Positions 11,472-22,200 of a stretch of DNA of 64,000 nt are shown in pieces. The notes beneath the pieces are model-generated. The model had not been told where the DNA came from and ran no database searches. It saw nothing but the letters and a program-made list of their open reading frames with translations. How positions within the stretch are numbered: position 1 is the first letter of the stretch; the number at the start of each line of letters is the position of its first letter. The translations under genes and the position numbers were made by a program. Origin of the DNA: Aeromonas encheleia (lineage in GTDB: Bacteria > Pseudomonadota > Gammaproteobacteria > Enterobacterales > Aeromonadaceae). The DNA lies in the NCBI RefSeq assembly GCF_900637545.1, contig NZ_LR134376.1, positions 2,189,001 through 2,253,000 on the forward strand, in the 5' to 3' direction.

Positions 11472-11714
11472 ATGCCCAGCCAGGACCTGTTATTCCCCAT
11501 CTTGCCGCGGGCACCGGCCGCGCCGAGCCCGGACGACATCAAGCGGGAGGTGACCCAGATCAGCCAGAAGCATAAGTTGCGCAAAACCAGCGCAGACGGC
11601 GAAGGCTCCCAGCCACGGCAGCAGCCTCAGTCGCAGGCAAAGCATGATCAGAAGGGGGCTAAGAGCGATGATCACAAACCCGATCCCGAGCATCGCATCG
11701 ATCTCTTCGTCTGA
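11472..11714 (+). CDS. Small hydrophilic protein of unknown function
   Basis: I do not recognise this 80-residue product. It opens with a short apolar, proline-rich stretch (MPSQDLLFPILPRAPAAPS), then DDIKREVTQISQKHKL, and ends in a very hydrophilic tail rich in Gln, Lys, Asp and His, closing with IDLFV. GAGGAG lies 8 bases before the ATG, good evidence that it is translated. No signal peptide or membrane segment is evident. It lies divergent to hisL and ahead of yoaA. The antisense frame (11490-11693) encodes a hydrophobic peptide but lacks a clear ribosome site. Confidence 0.6.
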   Translation: MPSQDLLFPILPRAPAAPSPDDIKREVTQISQKHKLRKTSADGEGSQPRQQPQSQAKHDQKGAKSDDHKPDPEHRIDLFV

Positions 11715-11858
11715 GCCTGGTCAGCATTCCGCCTCTCCCGCCCAGAGGAAAGGGAGCATGAGCGCCCCTAGGGGGAGACCCAGAATCGGGATGAGATTTA
11801 GCGATCCCGCTTTCCCCGCTCTTTTGGCATAATGCCCGCTTTTGCGCGGGATACCCCT

Positions 11859-13769
11859 TTGACCATACAGACCCTGTTCAAGCCTGACGGCCCCCTGGCC
11901 AGCCACATCGATGGCTTCGTCGCCCGTGCGCCGCAACTGGCCATGGCCGAGGCGGTGGCCCGCGCCATCCAGAGTGGCGGGCGCCTGCTGGTGGAAGCGG
12001 GAACGGGGACGGGCAAGACCTATGCCTATCTGGTACCGGCGCTGGAGTCCGGCAAGCGGGTGGTGATCAGCACCGGCTCCAAGAATCTGCAGGAGCAGCT
12101 CTTCTACCGGGACCTGCCCACCATCACGGCGGCGCTCTCCTACACCCCGCCGGTGGCCCTGCTCAAGGGGCGCAGCAACTACCTGTGCATCGAGCGGATG
12201 AACCGCCTGCTCGGGGAGTCCCACCTGCAGAAGCCGGAGGTGCTGAGCGATCTGGTCAAGGTGAAGTCCTGGTCCACCGCCACCGAGACCGGCGATGTGG
12301 GGGACATTCCGGGGCTGCAGGAGAACGCCGAGATCCTCGCTCACGTCACCAGCACCAACGATAACTGCCTCGGTCGCGACTGCCCCTATTACGATGACTG
12401 CCACCTGGTGGTGGCCCGCCGCCGCGCCATGGATGCCCAGGTGGTGGTGATCAACCATCACCTCTTCTTCGCCGACATGGCGGTGAAAGACACCGGCTTC
12501 GGCGCGCTGGTGCCCGAGGCGCAGGTCTATGTGTTCGACGAGGCGCACCAGCTGCCGGAGATCGCCACCAACTACTTCGGCAAGTCGGTGGGCAGCCGCA
12601 CCATCCTGGATCTGGCGCAGGACATCCAGCTTGCCTATCGCGCCGAGGCCCACGACATGGGGCAGCTCGGCAAGGCGGCGGACCGACTCGCCATCGCCAG
12701 CCAGGATCTGCGCCTCGCCTTCGGGGTGGATGGCGGTCGTGGCAACACCCGCGACATGCTGCGCCTGTCGCTCTGGGCTCAGGCGCTGGCCCGGCTCAAC
12801 GATGCGCTCGGGCTCTGCTACGAGGTGCTCAAACTCGCGCTGGGACGTGGCGAGCAGCTGGATCATGCCTTCGAGCGGATCTGCGAGCTGCGCACCCGCC
12901 TCGGCGAGGTGCTGGCCATCAACCAGACCGGCTTCTCCTACTGGTATGACTGCTCGCGGCTGCACTTCTCCCTCAATCTCACCCCCTTGTCGGTGGCCGA
13001 ACGGTTTGGTGCCGAGGTGCTGCGCCCCGAGGTGGCCTGGGTGTTTACCTCGGCGACCCTGACGGTGGACAACCGCTTCGATCACTTCAAGACCGAGTTG
13101 GGGCTCGCCGGCAGCGCCGAGCTCATCCTCGACAGCCCGTTCGACTATGGGGAGCAGGCGCGGCTGTGCGTGCCCCGCTTCTTGCCTGAGCCCAATGCCT
13201 TCGGCCGGGGCGAGGCGCTGGCCCAGCTGATGATCCCGCTCATCAACAAGACGCCGGGAGGTTGTTTCTTCCTCTGCACCAGCCATCAGGTGATGCGGCA
13301 GGTGGCCGAGGTGCTGCGCCGGGAGATAGGCCGCACCGTGTTGCTGCAGGGGGAGGACAGCAAGCAGCGGCTGCTCAAGACCTTCGTGGAGAATGGCCGT
13401 GCCGTGCTGGTGGCCACCAGCAGCTTCTGGGAGGGGATAGACGTACGGGGGGCCGCGCTCTCCTGTGTTATCATCGACAAGCTGCCGTTTGCCAGCCCAG
13501 ACGACCCGCTGCTCAAGGCGAGAGTCGATGATTGCAAGCTCAAGGGCGGCGATCCCTTCGCCGATATCCAGCTGCCCAAGGCGGTGATCGCCCTCAAGCA
13601 GGGGGTGGGGCGGCTCATCCGTGATCGCACTGATCACGGCGTACTGGTGATCTGTGATCCACGCATGGTCAACAAACCCTATGGCGCCACCTTCATCAAG
13701 AGCCTGCCCGCCATCCCCCGTACCCGGGAGCTGGCGACCCTGGGTAATTTCTTCGAGCGGGGCGAGTGA
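11859..13769 (+). CDS. yoaA: DinG-family iron-sulfur helicase YoaA
   Basis: YoaA is an XPD/DinG-type superfamily 2 helicase; in E. coli it works with HolC in replication-gap repair. Motifs: Walker A EAGTGTGKTYAYL, four cysteines for a 4Fe-4S cluster (LCIERM, then CLGRDCPYYDDC), FDEAHQLPE, and C-terminal GVGRLIRD. I start at TTG 11859, giving MTIQTLFKPDGPL and 636 residues, the length of the E. coli protein. An ATG at 11832 lies inside a CATAAT that may be a -10 element, so it is less likely. The downstream order yoaA-tsaB-slp-fadD-rnd matches E. coli. Confidence 0.93.
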   Translation: MTIQTLFKPDGPLASHIDGFVARAPQLAMAEAVARAIQSGGRLLVEAGTGTGKTYAYLVPALESGKRVVISTGSKNLQEQLFYRDLPTITAALSYTPPVALLKGRSNYLCIERMNRLLGESHLQKPEVLSDLVKVKSWSTATETGDVGDIPGLQENAEILAHVTSTNDNCLGRDCPYYDDCHLVVARRRAMDAQVVVINHHLFFADMAVKDTGFGALVPEAQVYVFDEAHQLPEIATNYFGKSVGSRTILDLAQDIQLAYRAEAHDMGQLGKAADRLAIASQDLRLAFGVDGGRGNTRDMLRLSLWAQALARLNDALGLCYEVLKLALGRGEQLDHAFERICELRTRLGEVLAINQTGFSYWYDCSRLHFSLNLTPLSVAERFGAEVLRPEVAWVFTSATLTVDNRFDHFKTELGLAGSAELILDSPFDYGEQARLCVPRFLPEPNAFGRGEALAQLMIPLINKTPGGCFFLCTSHQVMRQVAEVLRREIGRTVLLQGEDSKQRLLKTFVENGRAVLVATSSFWEGIDVRGAALSCVIIDKLPFASPDDPLLKARVDDCKLKGGDPFADIQLPKAVIALKQGVGRLIRDRTDHGVLVICDPRMVNKPYGATFIKSLPAIPRTRELATLGNFFERGE

Positions 13770-13948
13770 GCCTGCCGGTGACGAGCCCTGTATCAGGGCG
13801 TAGGGTCCTAGGGCGCCTTCCTTAATCGGCCCAGGATTTGAATGAGTCACTGTGGCCTGCTTGGTAAAAAGAGACAGATTTGAACAACCGCCGAGCATAT
13901 GTTGCTTGCCGATTATGTAATTGACTGATTTTATAGAGATTAGAGAGC

Positions 13949-14662
13949 ATGAACGAGTTGAAGATCCTGGCCGTTGATACCGCCACCGAAGCCTGCTCCG
14001 CCGCGCTGCTGGTGGGCGACAAGCTGTTCTCCCGCTGGGAAGAGGCGCCGCGGGATCACACCCGTAAAATCTTGCCCATGGTTCAGGCTGTGTTAGACGA
14101 GTCCGGACTATCGTTGAACCAACTCGATGCCATCGCCTTCGGTCGCGGCCCCGGCTCTTTCACCGGGGTGCGGATCGGGATCAGCGTGGCGCAGGGACTG
14201 GCCTTCGGCGCCGGGGTGCCGCTCATCGGCATCTCGACCCTGGCGGCCATGGCGCAGGGGGTCTATCGACTGGAGGGGGCAGATAGCGTGCTCAGCGCCA
14301 TCGATGCGCGCATGAACGAAGTCTACTTCGGTCGCTATGAGCTGCAGGCCGGTTGCATGCGGCTGGTGGGCGAGGAGGTGGTGAGCGATCCGGCCCGGCT
14401 GGTGAGCGAGCTGACTGGCGAAGGTGCCCTGCCGGGGCGCTGGCTGGCGGTGGGTACGGGGTTCGAGACCTATGGCGAACAGCTCAATGGGCTGGCCGAG
14501 GCGCTGGTCATCAGCCAGCAGGTGCGTTTCCCGGCGGCGCTGGACATGTTGCCGCTGGCGCGTGCCGCCTGGCTGGCCGGTGAGGCGGTGCCGGTGGAGC
14601 AGGCCAGCCCTGTCTATCTGCGTGACAAGGTGACCTGGAAGAAATTGCCGGGTCGCGAATAG
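13949..14662 (+). CDS. tsaB: tRNA threonylcarbamoyladenosine synthesis protein TsaB
   Basis: TsaB (YeaZ) is the inactive ASKHA-fold partner that binds TsaD and TsaE in making t6A37 of ANN-decoding tRNAs. The 237-residue sequence opens [17 protein letters not shown] and contains the conserved [14 protein letters not shown] segment. AGAG precedes the ATG. It follows yoaA, as in E. coli, and precedes the Slp lipoprotein gene. Confidence 0.95.
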   Translation: MNELKILAVDTATEACSAALLVGDKLFSRWEEAPRDHTRKILPMVQAVLDESGLSLNQLDAIAFGRGPGSFTGVRIGISVAQGLAFGAGVPLIGISTLAAMAQGVYRLEGADSVLSAIDARMNEVYFGRYELQAGCMRLVGEEVVSDPARLVSELTGEGALPGRWLAVGTGFETYGEQLNGLAEALVISQQVRFPAALDMLPLARAAWLAGEAVPVEQASPVYLRDKVTWKKLPGRE

Positions 14663-14710
14663 TATTGGACCGCGGGCGAGTCGCCTGAGGATCCGGATGA
14701 GGAGAGGCGA

Positions 14711-15226
14711 ATGATGAAACGCACGATCATGTTGGGGATGATGGGGCTGCTGCTCAGCGCGTGCAGCACAGTGCCCAAGGAGCTGGCCTATGAGCCGGCG
14801 GATCAGCTGGTGGCCTATCAACCTGCGCTGCAGGGCATGGATGGCAAGCCTGCCCGCTGGAGCGGGGTCATCTCGGCGGTACACAACGAGCAGGATCAGA
14901 GCGTCATCGAGGTCGTCTACCTGCCGCTCAAGGCCAACGGTGTGCCGGAGCAGACCGAGCAGAGCCCTGGCCGCTTCCTCGCCATCATGAAGGGCTTCGT
15001 CGATCCGACCCTGTATGCCAAGGGGCGCAGCCTGACGGTGCTCGGCACCCTGGCGGCGCCGGTGGACAGCCAGATCGGCAGCCACAAGTACCGCTTCTCG
15101 GTGCTCAAGGTGACCGCCAGCAAGCTGTGGCCGCCGGTGAAGGAGGTGGAGATCCGCTACATGGATCCCTATTTCTACGACCCCTTCTACGATCCCTTCT
15201 GGCCGCGTCACCGCTTCTACCGCTGA
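14711..15226 (+). CDS. Slp/YeaY-family outer membrane lipoprotein
   Basis: A 171-residue lipoprotein of the Slp family. The N-terminus MMKRTIMLGMMGLLLSAC is a type II signal with lipobox LLSAC, so Cys becomes the acylated first residue. The body has the Slp-type core (ARWSGVISAVHN, IEVVYLPL, GRFLAIMKGFVDP). The tail is rich in Tyr, Asp, Pro and Phe (YMDPYFYDPFYDPFW). In E. coli the paralogue YeaY lies at the same place, and Slp is a starvation lipoprotein. The exact role is unknown. Its stop overlaps the start of the hydrolase gene. Confidence 0.9.
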   Translation: MMKRTIMLGMMGLLLSACSTVPKELAYEPADQLVAYQPALQGMDGKPARWSGVISAVHNEQDQSVIEVVYLPLKANGVPEQTEQSPGRFLAIMKGFVDPTLYAKGRSLTVLGTLAAPVDSQIGSHKYRFSVLKVTASKLWPPVKEVEIRYMDPYFYDPFYDPFWPRHRFYR

Positions 15227-16071
15227 TGATGATGCGCGAGCGGTCCATCACCCTCGATGACGGGCGCCACATCGCCCTGCTGGACAATGATCAGAAGGGC
15301 AAGCCGCTGCTGATCGCCCTGCACGGCTGGCTCGACAACGGCGCCAGCTTCCTGCCCCTTGCCCCTCATCTCGCCGAGTTCCACCTGATCTGCGTCGATC
15401 TGCCGGGGCACGGTCACTCGGATCACAAGTCGACCCCCTATGTCTTCGTCGACTGGCTGGACGATCTTTATCAGTTGAGTCAGGCCGCCGGCTGGTCGCG
15501 CTTCATGCTGCTCGGCCATTCCCTCGGGGCGCTCATTGCCAGTGCCTATGCGGGGGTCTTTCCCGAGCAGGTGGCGCGGCTCGTCATGCTGGAGGGGCTG
15601 GGGCCCCTCAGCCAGCCCGATGAGGCGGTGCCGGCGCAGTTACGTAAGGCGATCTTGAATCGCAGCCGCACCCGCGAGCGGGCCTCCAATGGTTTTGCCT
15701 CCCTCGACGAAGCGGTGGCCGCCCGTTGCAAGGTGGCAGACATTACCCCGAGCGCGGCGCGACTCATCTGCGAGCGGCAGCTGATGGCGCGGGACGGGCG
15801 CTGGCATTGGCGCAGCGATCCGCGGCTGCGGGATCTGTCGCCGCTGCGCATGAGCGAGGGCCAGGCCTTGGCGCTGATCCGGGCCATCGTCTGCCCGGTG
15901 CTGTTCATCCGGGGAGAGCAGGGCTTTGCGACGCTGCTCGAGCAGTGGCAGCTGCGGGCGGGGGCCTTCGGGCAGATAGAGATGGCGGTGGTGGCAGGAA
16001 ATCACCATTTCCACATGGAAAATTCAGTCCAAACCGCCGTTTATATCGAAAAATTCTGCCAGAGCCGTTAG
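15226..16071 (+). CDS. Alpha/beta hydrolase
   Basis: A 281-residue soluble alpha/beta-hydrolase of unknown substrate. It shows the oxyanion-hole HGWLDNGASF, VDLPGHGHSD, the nucleophile elbow GHSLGA (Ser) and a late GNHHFHME that supplies the catalytic His. The ATG at 15226 overlaps the lipoprotein stop (TGATG), indicating coupled translation; two more ATG codons follow in tandem. Context next to fadD suggests an ester or thioester substrate, but this is only inference. Confidence 0.9.
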   Translation: MMMRERSITLDDGRHIALLDNDQKGKPLLIALHGWLDNGASFLPLAPHLAEFHLICVDLPGHGHSDHKSTPYVFVDWLDDLYQLSQAAGWSRFMLLGHSLGALIASAYAGVFPEQVARLVMLEGLGPLSQPDEAVPAQLRKAILNRSRTRERASNGFASLDEAVAARCKVADITPSAARLICERQLMARDGRWHWRSDPRLRDLSPLRMSEGQALALIRAIVCPVLFIRGEQGFATLLEQWQLRAGAFGQIEMAVVAGNHHFHMENSVQTAVYIEKFCQSR

Positions 16072-16269
16072 AATCAGCGGCTTTACATCATTCCAGGTTT
16101 GCTTTCTCCCTCACACTTTCGCCTTGTTAATTTGCTGTTAATCGATGTTGCCTTATGTAACTATGTGCGGCATTAGAGCATGAGCTTAAAACAGCTGATT
16201 GAATTGGATGTGAACAGGGACGGAGGCAACACAGTGAGCGCACAGGTGCTAGTTATGCAGGAGAAGTTC

Positions 16270-17946
16270 GTGGACAAAGTCTGGCTGAAGCGTTATCCGG
16301 AAGGGGTTCCCGCCGAGATCAATCCAGACCAATACGGCTCTCTGGTCGAGATGTTTGAAGAGTCGGTGAGCCAGTTTGCCGATCAGCCCGCCTTCGTCAA
16401 CATGGGGCAGACCATCACCTATCGTCGGCTGGAGGAGCAGTCCCGCGCCTTTGCCGCCTATCTGCAAAACGAGCTCAAGCTCGGCAAGGGCGATCGGGTG
16501 GCGGTGATGATGCCGAACCTGTTGCAGTATCCCATCGCCGTGTTCGGCATACTGCGGGCCGGCATGACGGTGGTCAACGTCAACCCGCTCTACACCCCAC
16601 GCGAGCTGGAGCATCAGCTCAAGGACTCCGGCGCCAAGGCCATCGTCATCGTCTCCAACTTCGCCCATACCCTGGAAAAAGTGGTGCACGACACCCCGGT
16701 CAAGCACGTGATCTTGACCCGCATGGGGGACAACCTGGGGCTGGCCAAGGGCTCCCTGGTCAACTTCGTGGTGAAGTACGTCAAGAAGCTGGTGCCCAAA
16801 TACAACCTGCCGCACGCCAGCACCATGCGCCAGGCGTTGGCCAAGGGGCGCTACCTGCAATACATCAAACCCGAGATCAGCAACCTGGACATCGCCTTCC
16901 TGCAATACACCGGCGGCACCACAGGCCTCTCCAAGGGCGCCATGCTGACTCACCGCAACCTGATCGCCAACGTCGAGCAGTGCCTCGGGGTCTATGGCCC
17001 CGTGCTGGAGCGGGGCAAGGAGTTCGTGGTGACCGCGCTGCCGCTCTACCACGTGTTCGCGCTGACCGTAAACTGCCTGCTGTTCATGCGCCTGGGGGGC
17101 AACAACCTGCTTATCAGCAACCCCCGCGACATCCCGGGCTTCGTCAAAGAGATCAGAAAGTACCCCTTCACCTGCATCACCGGGGTCAACACCCTGTTCA
17201 ACGCCCTGGTCAACAACGGGGAATTCCAGAGCATGGACTTCTCCGGGCTGAAGCTGACCATAGGCGGCGGCATGGCGGTGCAACGGGCGGTGGCCGAGCA
17301 GTGGAAGGGGCTGACCGATACCCCGCTGCTGGAAGGCTATGGCCTGACCGAATGCTCGCCGCTGGTGAGCGTCTGTCCCTACGATCTGGTGGACTATAAC
17401 GGCTCCATCGGTCTGCCGGTCTGCTCCACCGACATCCGTCTGGTGGACGATGCCGGCCAGGTGATCACCGAGCTCGGCGCCCCTGGCGAGATGCAGGTGC
17501 GCGGCCCCCAGGTGATGACTGGCTACTGGCAGCGACCCGAGGCTACCGCCGAGGTGATGCAGGATGGCTGGCTCTGCACCGGTGACATCGCCGTGTGTGA
17601 CGAGCAGGGCTTCTTCAAGATCGTCGATCGCAAGAAGGACATGATCCTGGTCTCGGGCTTCAACGTCTATCCGAACGAGATAGAAGACGTGGTGGCGCTG
17701 CATCCCAAGGTGCTGGAAGTGGCCGCCGTCGGCGTGCCCCACAAGGTTTCCGGCGAGCTGGTGAAGATCTTCGTGGTCAAGAAAGATGCAAAACTGCAGG
17801 AAGACGAGATTATTGCCCACTGCCGCAAACATCTGACTGCCTATAAGGTGCCGAAACTGGTAGAATTTCGTGACGAACTTCCCAAGACCAATGTGGGCAA
17901 GATCCTGCGCCGCGTGCTGCGCGACGAGGAGATTGCCAAGCAGTAA
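16270..17946 (+). CDS. fadD: Long-chain fatty acid-CoA ligase
   Basis: FadD activates long-chain fatty acids to acyl-CoA with ATP at the inner membrane face, feeding beta-oxidation. Motifs: AMP-binding [34 protein letters not shown] and the C-terminal [11 protein letters not shown] and [11 protein letters not shown] start at GTG 16270 (AGGAG six bases upstream) because [14 protein letters not shown] aligns with the E. coli start and gives 558 residues. In-frame starts at GTG 16234 (GGAGG upstream) and ATG 16180 are alternatives. It is followed by an intrinsic terminator. Confidence 0.95.
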   Translation: MDKVWLKRYPEGVPAEINPDQYGSLVEMFEESVSQFADQPAFVNMGQTITYRRLEEQSRAFAAYLQNELKLGKGDRVAVMMPNLLQYPIAVFGILRAGMTVVNVNPLYTPRELEHQLKDSGAKAIVIVSNFAHTLEKVVHDTPVKHVILTRMGDNLGLAKGSLVNFVVKYVKKLVPKYNLPHASTMRQALAKGRYLQYIKPEISNLDIAFLQYTGGTTGLSKGAMLTHRNLIANVEQCLGVYGPVLERGKEFVVTALPLYHVFALTVNCLLFMRLGGNNLLISNPRDIPGFVKEIRKYPFTCITGVNTLFNALVNNGEFQSMDFSGLKLTIGGGMAVQRAVAEQWKGLTDTPLLEGYGLTECSPLVSVCPYDLVDYNGSIGLPVCSTDIRLVDDAGQVITELGAPGEMQVRGPQVMTGYWQRPEATAEVMQDGWLCTGDIAVCDEQGFFKIVDRKKDMILVSGFNVYPNEIEDVVALHPKVLEVAAVGVPHKVSGELVKIFVVKKDAKLQEDEIIAHCRKHLTAYKVPKLVEFRDELPKTNVGKILRRVLRDEEIAKQ

Positions 17947-17969
17947 CGGGCAGACAGCCGATGTCATGC

Positions 17970-18001
17970 AAAACCGTGGGTCATGCCACGGTTTTTTCTT
18001 T
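17970..18001 (+). terminator. fadD terminator
   Basis: A 10-bp perfect stem (17970-17979 with 17986-17995), 6-base loop, followed by a T-rich tract, 24 bases after the fadD stop. Confidence 0.9.
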
Positions 18002-18030
18002 TTTGGGCCCCGACCAACGTGCAGGCAAAG

Positions 18031-19143
18031 ATGCAATATCAACTCATTTCACAGCAAGCCGAACTGGAACAGTATCTCGCTTCCCTGGCCGACGTTCCCC
18101 TGGCCATCGATACCGAATTCGTTCGCACCCGTACCTATTATCCCCAGCTCGGCCTGTTCCAGATCTACGATGGCGAGCGGCTGGCCCTGCTGGATCCGCT
18201 GACCCTGGAGCTGTCCGGCCTGTGGCAACGGCTCGGCCGGGCAGGGCAGATCGCCATACTGCACGCATCCGGTGAAGATCTGGAGCTGATCCAGCATCAG
18301 GCGGGCCATCTGCCCAACCGGATGCACGACACCCAGCTGGCGACGGCCTTCCTGGGGCACGGCGTCTCGGTGGGCTTCGGCGCCCTGGTCAAGGAGTTCC
18401 TCGGGGTGGAGCTGGAGAAGGATCAGGCCCGCACCGACTGGCTGGCCCGCCCGCTCACCGAGCGTCAGCTCGAATACGCGGCGGCGGATGTGTTCTACCT
18501 GATGCCACTCTACGAGAAGGTGATGGCCAGACTGCACGAGAGCGGCAAGTTCGCCTGGTTCGAGCAGGAGTGCCAGAACCACTCCGCCCGCAAGACCCAG
18601 GGCAGCGATCCCCTGCAGGCTTATCTCGAGATCATCAACGCCTGGCAGCTGGGGCGGCGTGAACTCGCCATCCTGCGCGAGCTGGCCGCCTGGCGCCAGA
18701 AAGAGGCGGTGCGCCGGGATCTGGCCCTGAACTTCGTGGTGAAGGAGCTGCACCTGTTCAAGGTGGCCGAGCGTCGCCCGACCTCCCTGCGCGACCTCAA
18801 CGAGCTGGGGCTGGCCCCCATCGAGATCAAGATCCACGGCAAGCGGATGCTGGATATTGTCGCCGCGGCCCAGCAGAGCGATCCTTCGAGCTGGCCAGAG
18901 CCCATTCGCCGGCTGGTGGATTTCCCCCAGTACAAGGCCGAGCTCAAGCGCATCAAGGCCATGGTGGAAGAGAAGGCCAAGGCCAGCAACATCCCGCCTG
19001 AGCTGGTGGCCAGCAAGAAGATCATCCACCAGTACTTCACCTGGAGCTGGCGTATGAGCGAGGAGGAGCGCGCCCGCGCCGACAAGCCCATGCTGCTGCA
19101 AGGCTGGCGCCATGAGCTGGTGGGTCACCTGCTGGCGCAATAA
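18031..19143 (+). CDS. rnd: Ribonuclease D
   Basis: RNase D is a 3'-5' exonuclease of the DEDD family that trims tRNA precursors. The ExoI motif DTEFVRTRTYYPQLGL, ExoII (HASGEDLELI, MHDTQLATAF) and ExoIII (LEYAAADVFYL) are all present, then an HRDC-type domain (about residues 205-285). From ATG 18031 (MQYQLISQQ) the protein is 370 residues, near the E. coli length; the longer frame to 17983 runs into the fadD terminator. The gene order fadD-rnd is conserved with E. coli. Confidence 0.95.
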   Translation: MQYQLISQQAELEQYLASLADVPLAIDTEFVRTRTYYPQLGLFQIYDGERLALLDPLTLELSGLWQRLGRAGQIAILHASGEDLELIQHQAGHLPNRMHDTQLATAFLGHGVSVGFGALVKEFLGVELEKDQARTDWLARPLTERQLEYAAADVFYLMPLYEKVMARLHESGKFAWFEQECQNHSARKTQGSDPLQAYLEIINAWQLGRRELAILRELAAWRQKEAVRRDLALNFVVKELHLFKVAERRPTSLRDLNELGLAPIEIKIHGKRMLDIVAAAQQSDPSSWPEPIRRLVDFPQYKAELKRIKAMVEEKAKASNIPPELVASKKIIHQYFTWSWRMSEEERARADKPMLLQGWRHELVGHLLAQ

Positions 19144-19177
19144 GCCCCGGTTGCCTGATCGGCGTTGAGTCATGAAG

Positions 19178-19216
19178 AGAGCCCCAAGTGTGAATGGCAC
19201 TTGGGGCTCTTTTGTT
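19178..19216 (+). terminator. rnd terminator
   Basis: A perfect 13-bp stem (19178-19190 with 19198-19210), 7-base loop, then TTTTGTT. It may also serve the minus strand only weakly. Confidence 0.88.
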
Positions 19217-19283
19217 ATCATGCTGGCGGCATGCCATCGGCAAGGGGAAAGGGCGAAGAGCACATGTTCTTCGCCGTGACAGA

Positions 19284-22200
19284 TCAGGCACTCAACTGAT
19301 GTTCGGCACCCTCAAAGTAGGTGCGTATCAGGTCGGCCCCGCTGGTGCCATAGCCGCTCAGGGTCGCCACGTCGACGAAGTTGGCCCCACCGGCGCTGCC
19401 GTTTGTATCCACCTGTACCCTGATGTTGCTGCCGGTTTGCGCCACCTGGACGAAGTCGGAGACCTGGCTACCGCTGACGAAATTGCTGTCGAGCAGCGTC
19501 GACAGATCGAGGCTGTCACCCTGGCTGAAGCTGTAGTCGAGTACCGTGTCCAGGTTGAGCGGGTCCGCTTCGGCAAAGGCGAAGCGGTCGGCGCCTGCAC
19601 CGCCGGTGAGAGAATCGCTGCCAGTGCCACCGATCAGCAGATCGTTGCCGTCGCTGCCGCTCAGAATGTCGTTGCCGCCACCGCCGATCAGCAAGTCGTC
19701 GTCGTTCTGCCCGGACAGCGTGTCGTTGCCCGCATTGCCAAACAACAGGTCCCGGCCGCTGGCCCCACCGCCGCCATCGATGGTCTGGTTGCCGGAGGTG
19801 CCGGCGACCACATCGTTGCTGCTGCCGTTGCCGGCGTCAAAGCTGCTGCCGGAGAAGATGCTGTAGGTACCGGCCAGTGCATAACCGAAATAGCTCTGTC
19901 CGGCGGCGAAGGTAATATTGTCGACCGCATTGCCTGATGCACCGTAATGGTTGAGTACTGTGATGTCCTGGCTGCCGACATCGATCAGCAAGTCGTTACC
20001 GGATCGCTCGAAATTCAGCGTGGTCAGCTTGCTGTTGTCCCCGGTGATCCGGATCGCATCGTTGTTACCGCCCGGATCGGTGATCGTATAGACCCCGCTG
20101 CCCGTGGCGCTGAAGTCATAATTGTTGTTACCCGTCGTGCCGGTGAGTGCGGTGTTGTCGTTCAGCCCCTGGATGGTCACCTGTACCGACTGCGAATCGC
20201 TGCCGTCGAGTGAGTGGGCGACGAAGCTGTCGAGCAGCGATTGCCCGGTGCCCAAGGCCTGGATCACCGCCAGACTGTTGTTCACCGAGTAGGCCCAGTT
20301 GCCCGCCGCCGTGAGCGTGAAGGTACCGTAGATTCCGGCCACCGTTGGCTGGGCCAGGAAGCCTGATTGACCGGTATCCGCATCGCTGACAGTCAGTGAA
20401 CCACTGGTATTCAGCAGCCCGCCGACGACGTTGGTATCTTCCTGAACGTTGCCCGTCGCAACGCCGGCAATCACCGCCGTATCGTTGCTGCCGGTGATGG
20501 TGATGTCTATCGTGCTGGTTGAGGTCGCCCCGTGCTCGTCCTGCATTGAATAGCTGAGTGTCACCAACTCTTGCACACCTTGCGCCAGATGGTCGAAAGC
20601 TGAGCCCGGATTGAACACCACCTTGTTGTCCAGGATGCTGGCGGTGCCCTTGTCGGATGGTGCATTGACGCTGTTGATCGTGAACGCATGGCCGTCGTCG
20701 ATGTCGGTATCATTGCCCAATACGTCAATGGTCAGGGTCTGATTTTCGGTACCGGTGGCGGTGTCAACCATGGCCACCGGACCATCGTTGGCGCCGGTGA
20801 TGGTGATCTTCACTGTACTGGGGGTACCGTCGACGCTGGTGACCTGATAGGTCTCGGAGACGGATTCGTCGACATTCAGTTGATCGAACGCGCCGTTGGC
20901 GGTGAAGGTCCAGGCGCCAGCAGCGTCGATGGCGAAGTTGCCTATGGTGCCCAGGGTGGTGCTGGCGTTAAAGGCATTGTCCGGATTGTCGACGTCGTCG
21001 CTGGTCAGGGTGCCACTGGTGCTCAGCGCTGCATTGGTCTCGGTTAGCTCCGCTGTGCTGGAGCCGGTGATGATGGCGGCATCGTTGGTGCCGTGCATCG
21101 TCACCGTTAACACCTGGCTGGTGCCGTCGGCGGTGGCCACGATGATGGAGTCGGTGTAGTCCTGCCCGGCCGCGAACTCGTCATGGGCGCCGTTCATGGT
21201 GTAGGTCCAGGCGCCGCTGGCATCGATGCTGAAGGTGCCATAGTTGTTGCCGCCGGCCACGTTGGTCTGGATGACGAAGGCGGCGGAACTGTCCACGTCG
21301 CTGGCGTCGAGGTTGCCACCGGTGCTCTGAGCGGCATTGGCCTCGGTCAGGCTGGCGGTGCTGGAGCCGGTGATGATGGCGGCATCGTTGCTGCCGTGCA
21401 TCGTCACCGTTAGTACCCGGCTGGTGCCGTCGGCGGTGGCCACGGTGATCGAGTCGGTGTAGTCGACGCCCCCCACGAACTCGTCGTGGGCGCTGCTCAT
21501 GGTGTAGGTCCAGGCGCCGCTGGCATCGATGCTGAAGGATCCATAATCGTTGCTACCGGCCACGTTGGTCTGTGGCACGAAGTCCGCCGAGCTGTCCACG
21601 TCGCTGGCGTAGAGGTTGCCACCGGTACTCTGGGCGGCGTTGGTCTCGGTTAGCTCCGCGGTGATAGAGCCAGTAATAATCGCAGCGTCGTTGGTGCCGT
21701 GCATCGTCACCGTCAGTACCCGGCTGGTGCCGTCGGCGGTGGCCACGGTGATCGAGTCGGTGTAGTCGACGCCCCCCACAAACTCGTCGTGGGCACCGTT
21801 CATGGTGTAGATCCAGGCGCCGCTGGCATCGATGCTGAAGGTGCCATAACCATTGATGCCAGCCACGTTGGTCTGGACGACAAAGGTGTTGGAGCTGTCC
21901 ACATCGCTGGCGTCTAGGTTACCACCGGTGCTCTGGGCGGCGTTGGTCTCGGTCAGGCTGGCGGTGCTGGAGCCGGTTATGACCGCCGCATCATTGGTGC
22001 CGTGCATCGTCACAGTCAACACCCGGCTGGTGCCGTCGGCGGTGGCCACGGTGATCGAGTCGGTGTAGTCGACGCCCCCCACGAACTCGTCGTGGGCACC
22101 GTTCATGGTGTAGCTCCAGGCACCGCTGGCATCGATGCTGAAGGTGCCATAACCATTGATGCCGGCCACGTTGGTCTGGACGACAAAGGCGTTGGAGCTG

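Noticed and set aside
11490-11693. 67-codon hydrophobic minus-strand frame opposite the 80-residue gene
   Set aside because: Looks like a membrane peptide, but it has no good ribosome site and the plus-strand gene has GAGGAG at ideal distance.
11721-13898. 725-codon minus-strand frame opposite yoaA
   Set aside because: Antisense shadow of a well-supported helicase gene; long open antisense frames are common in G+C-rich DNA.
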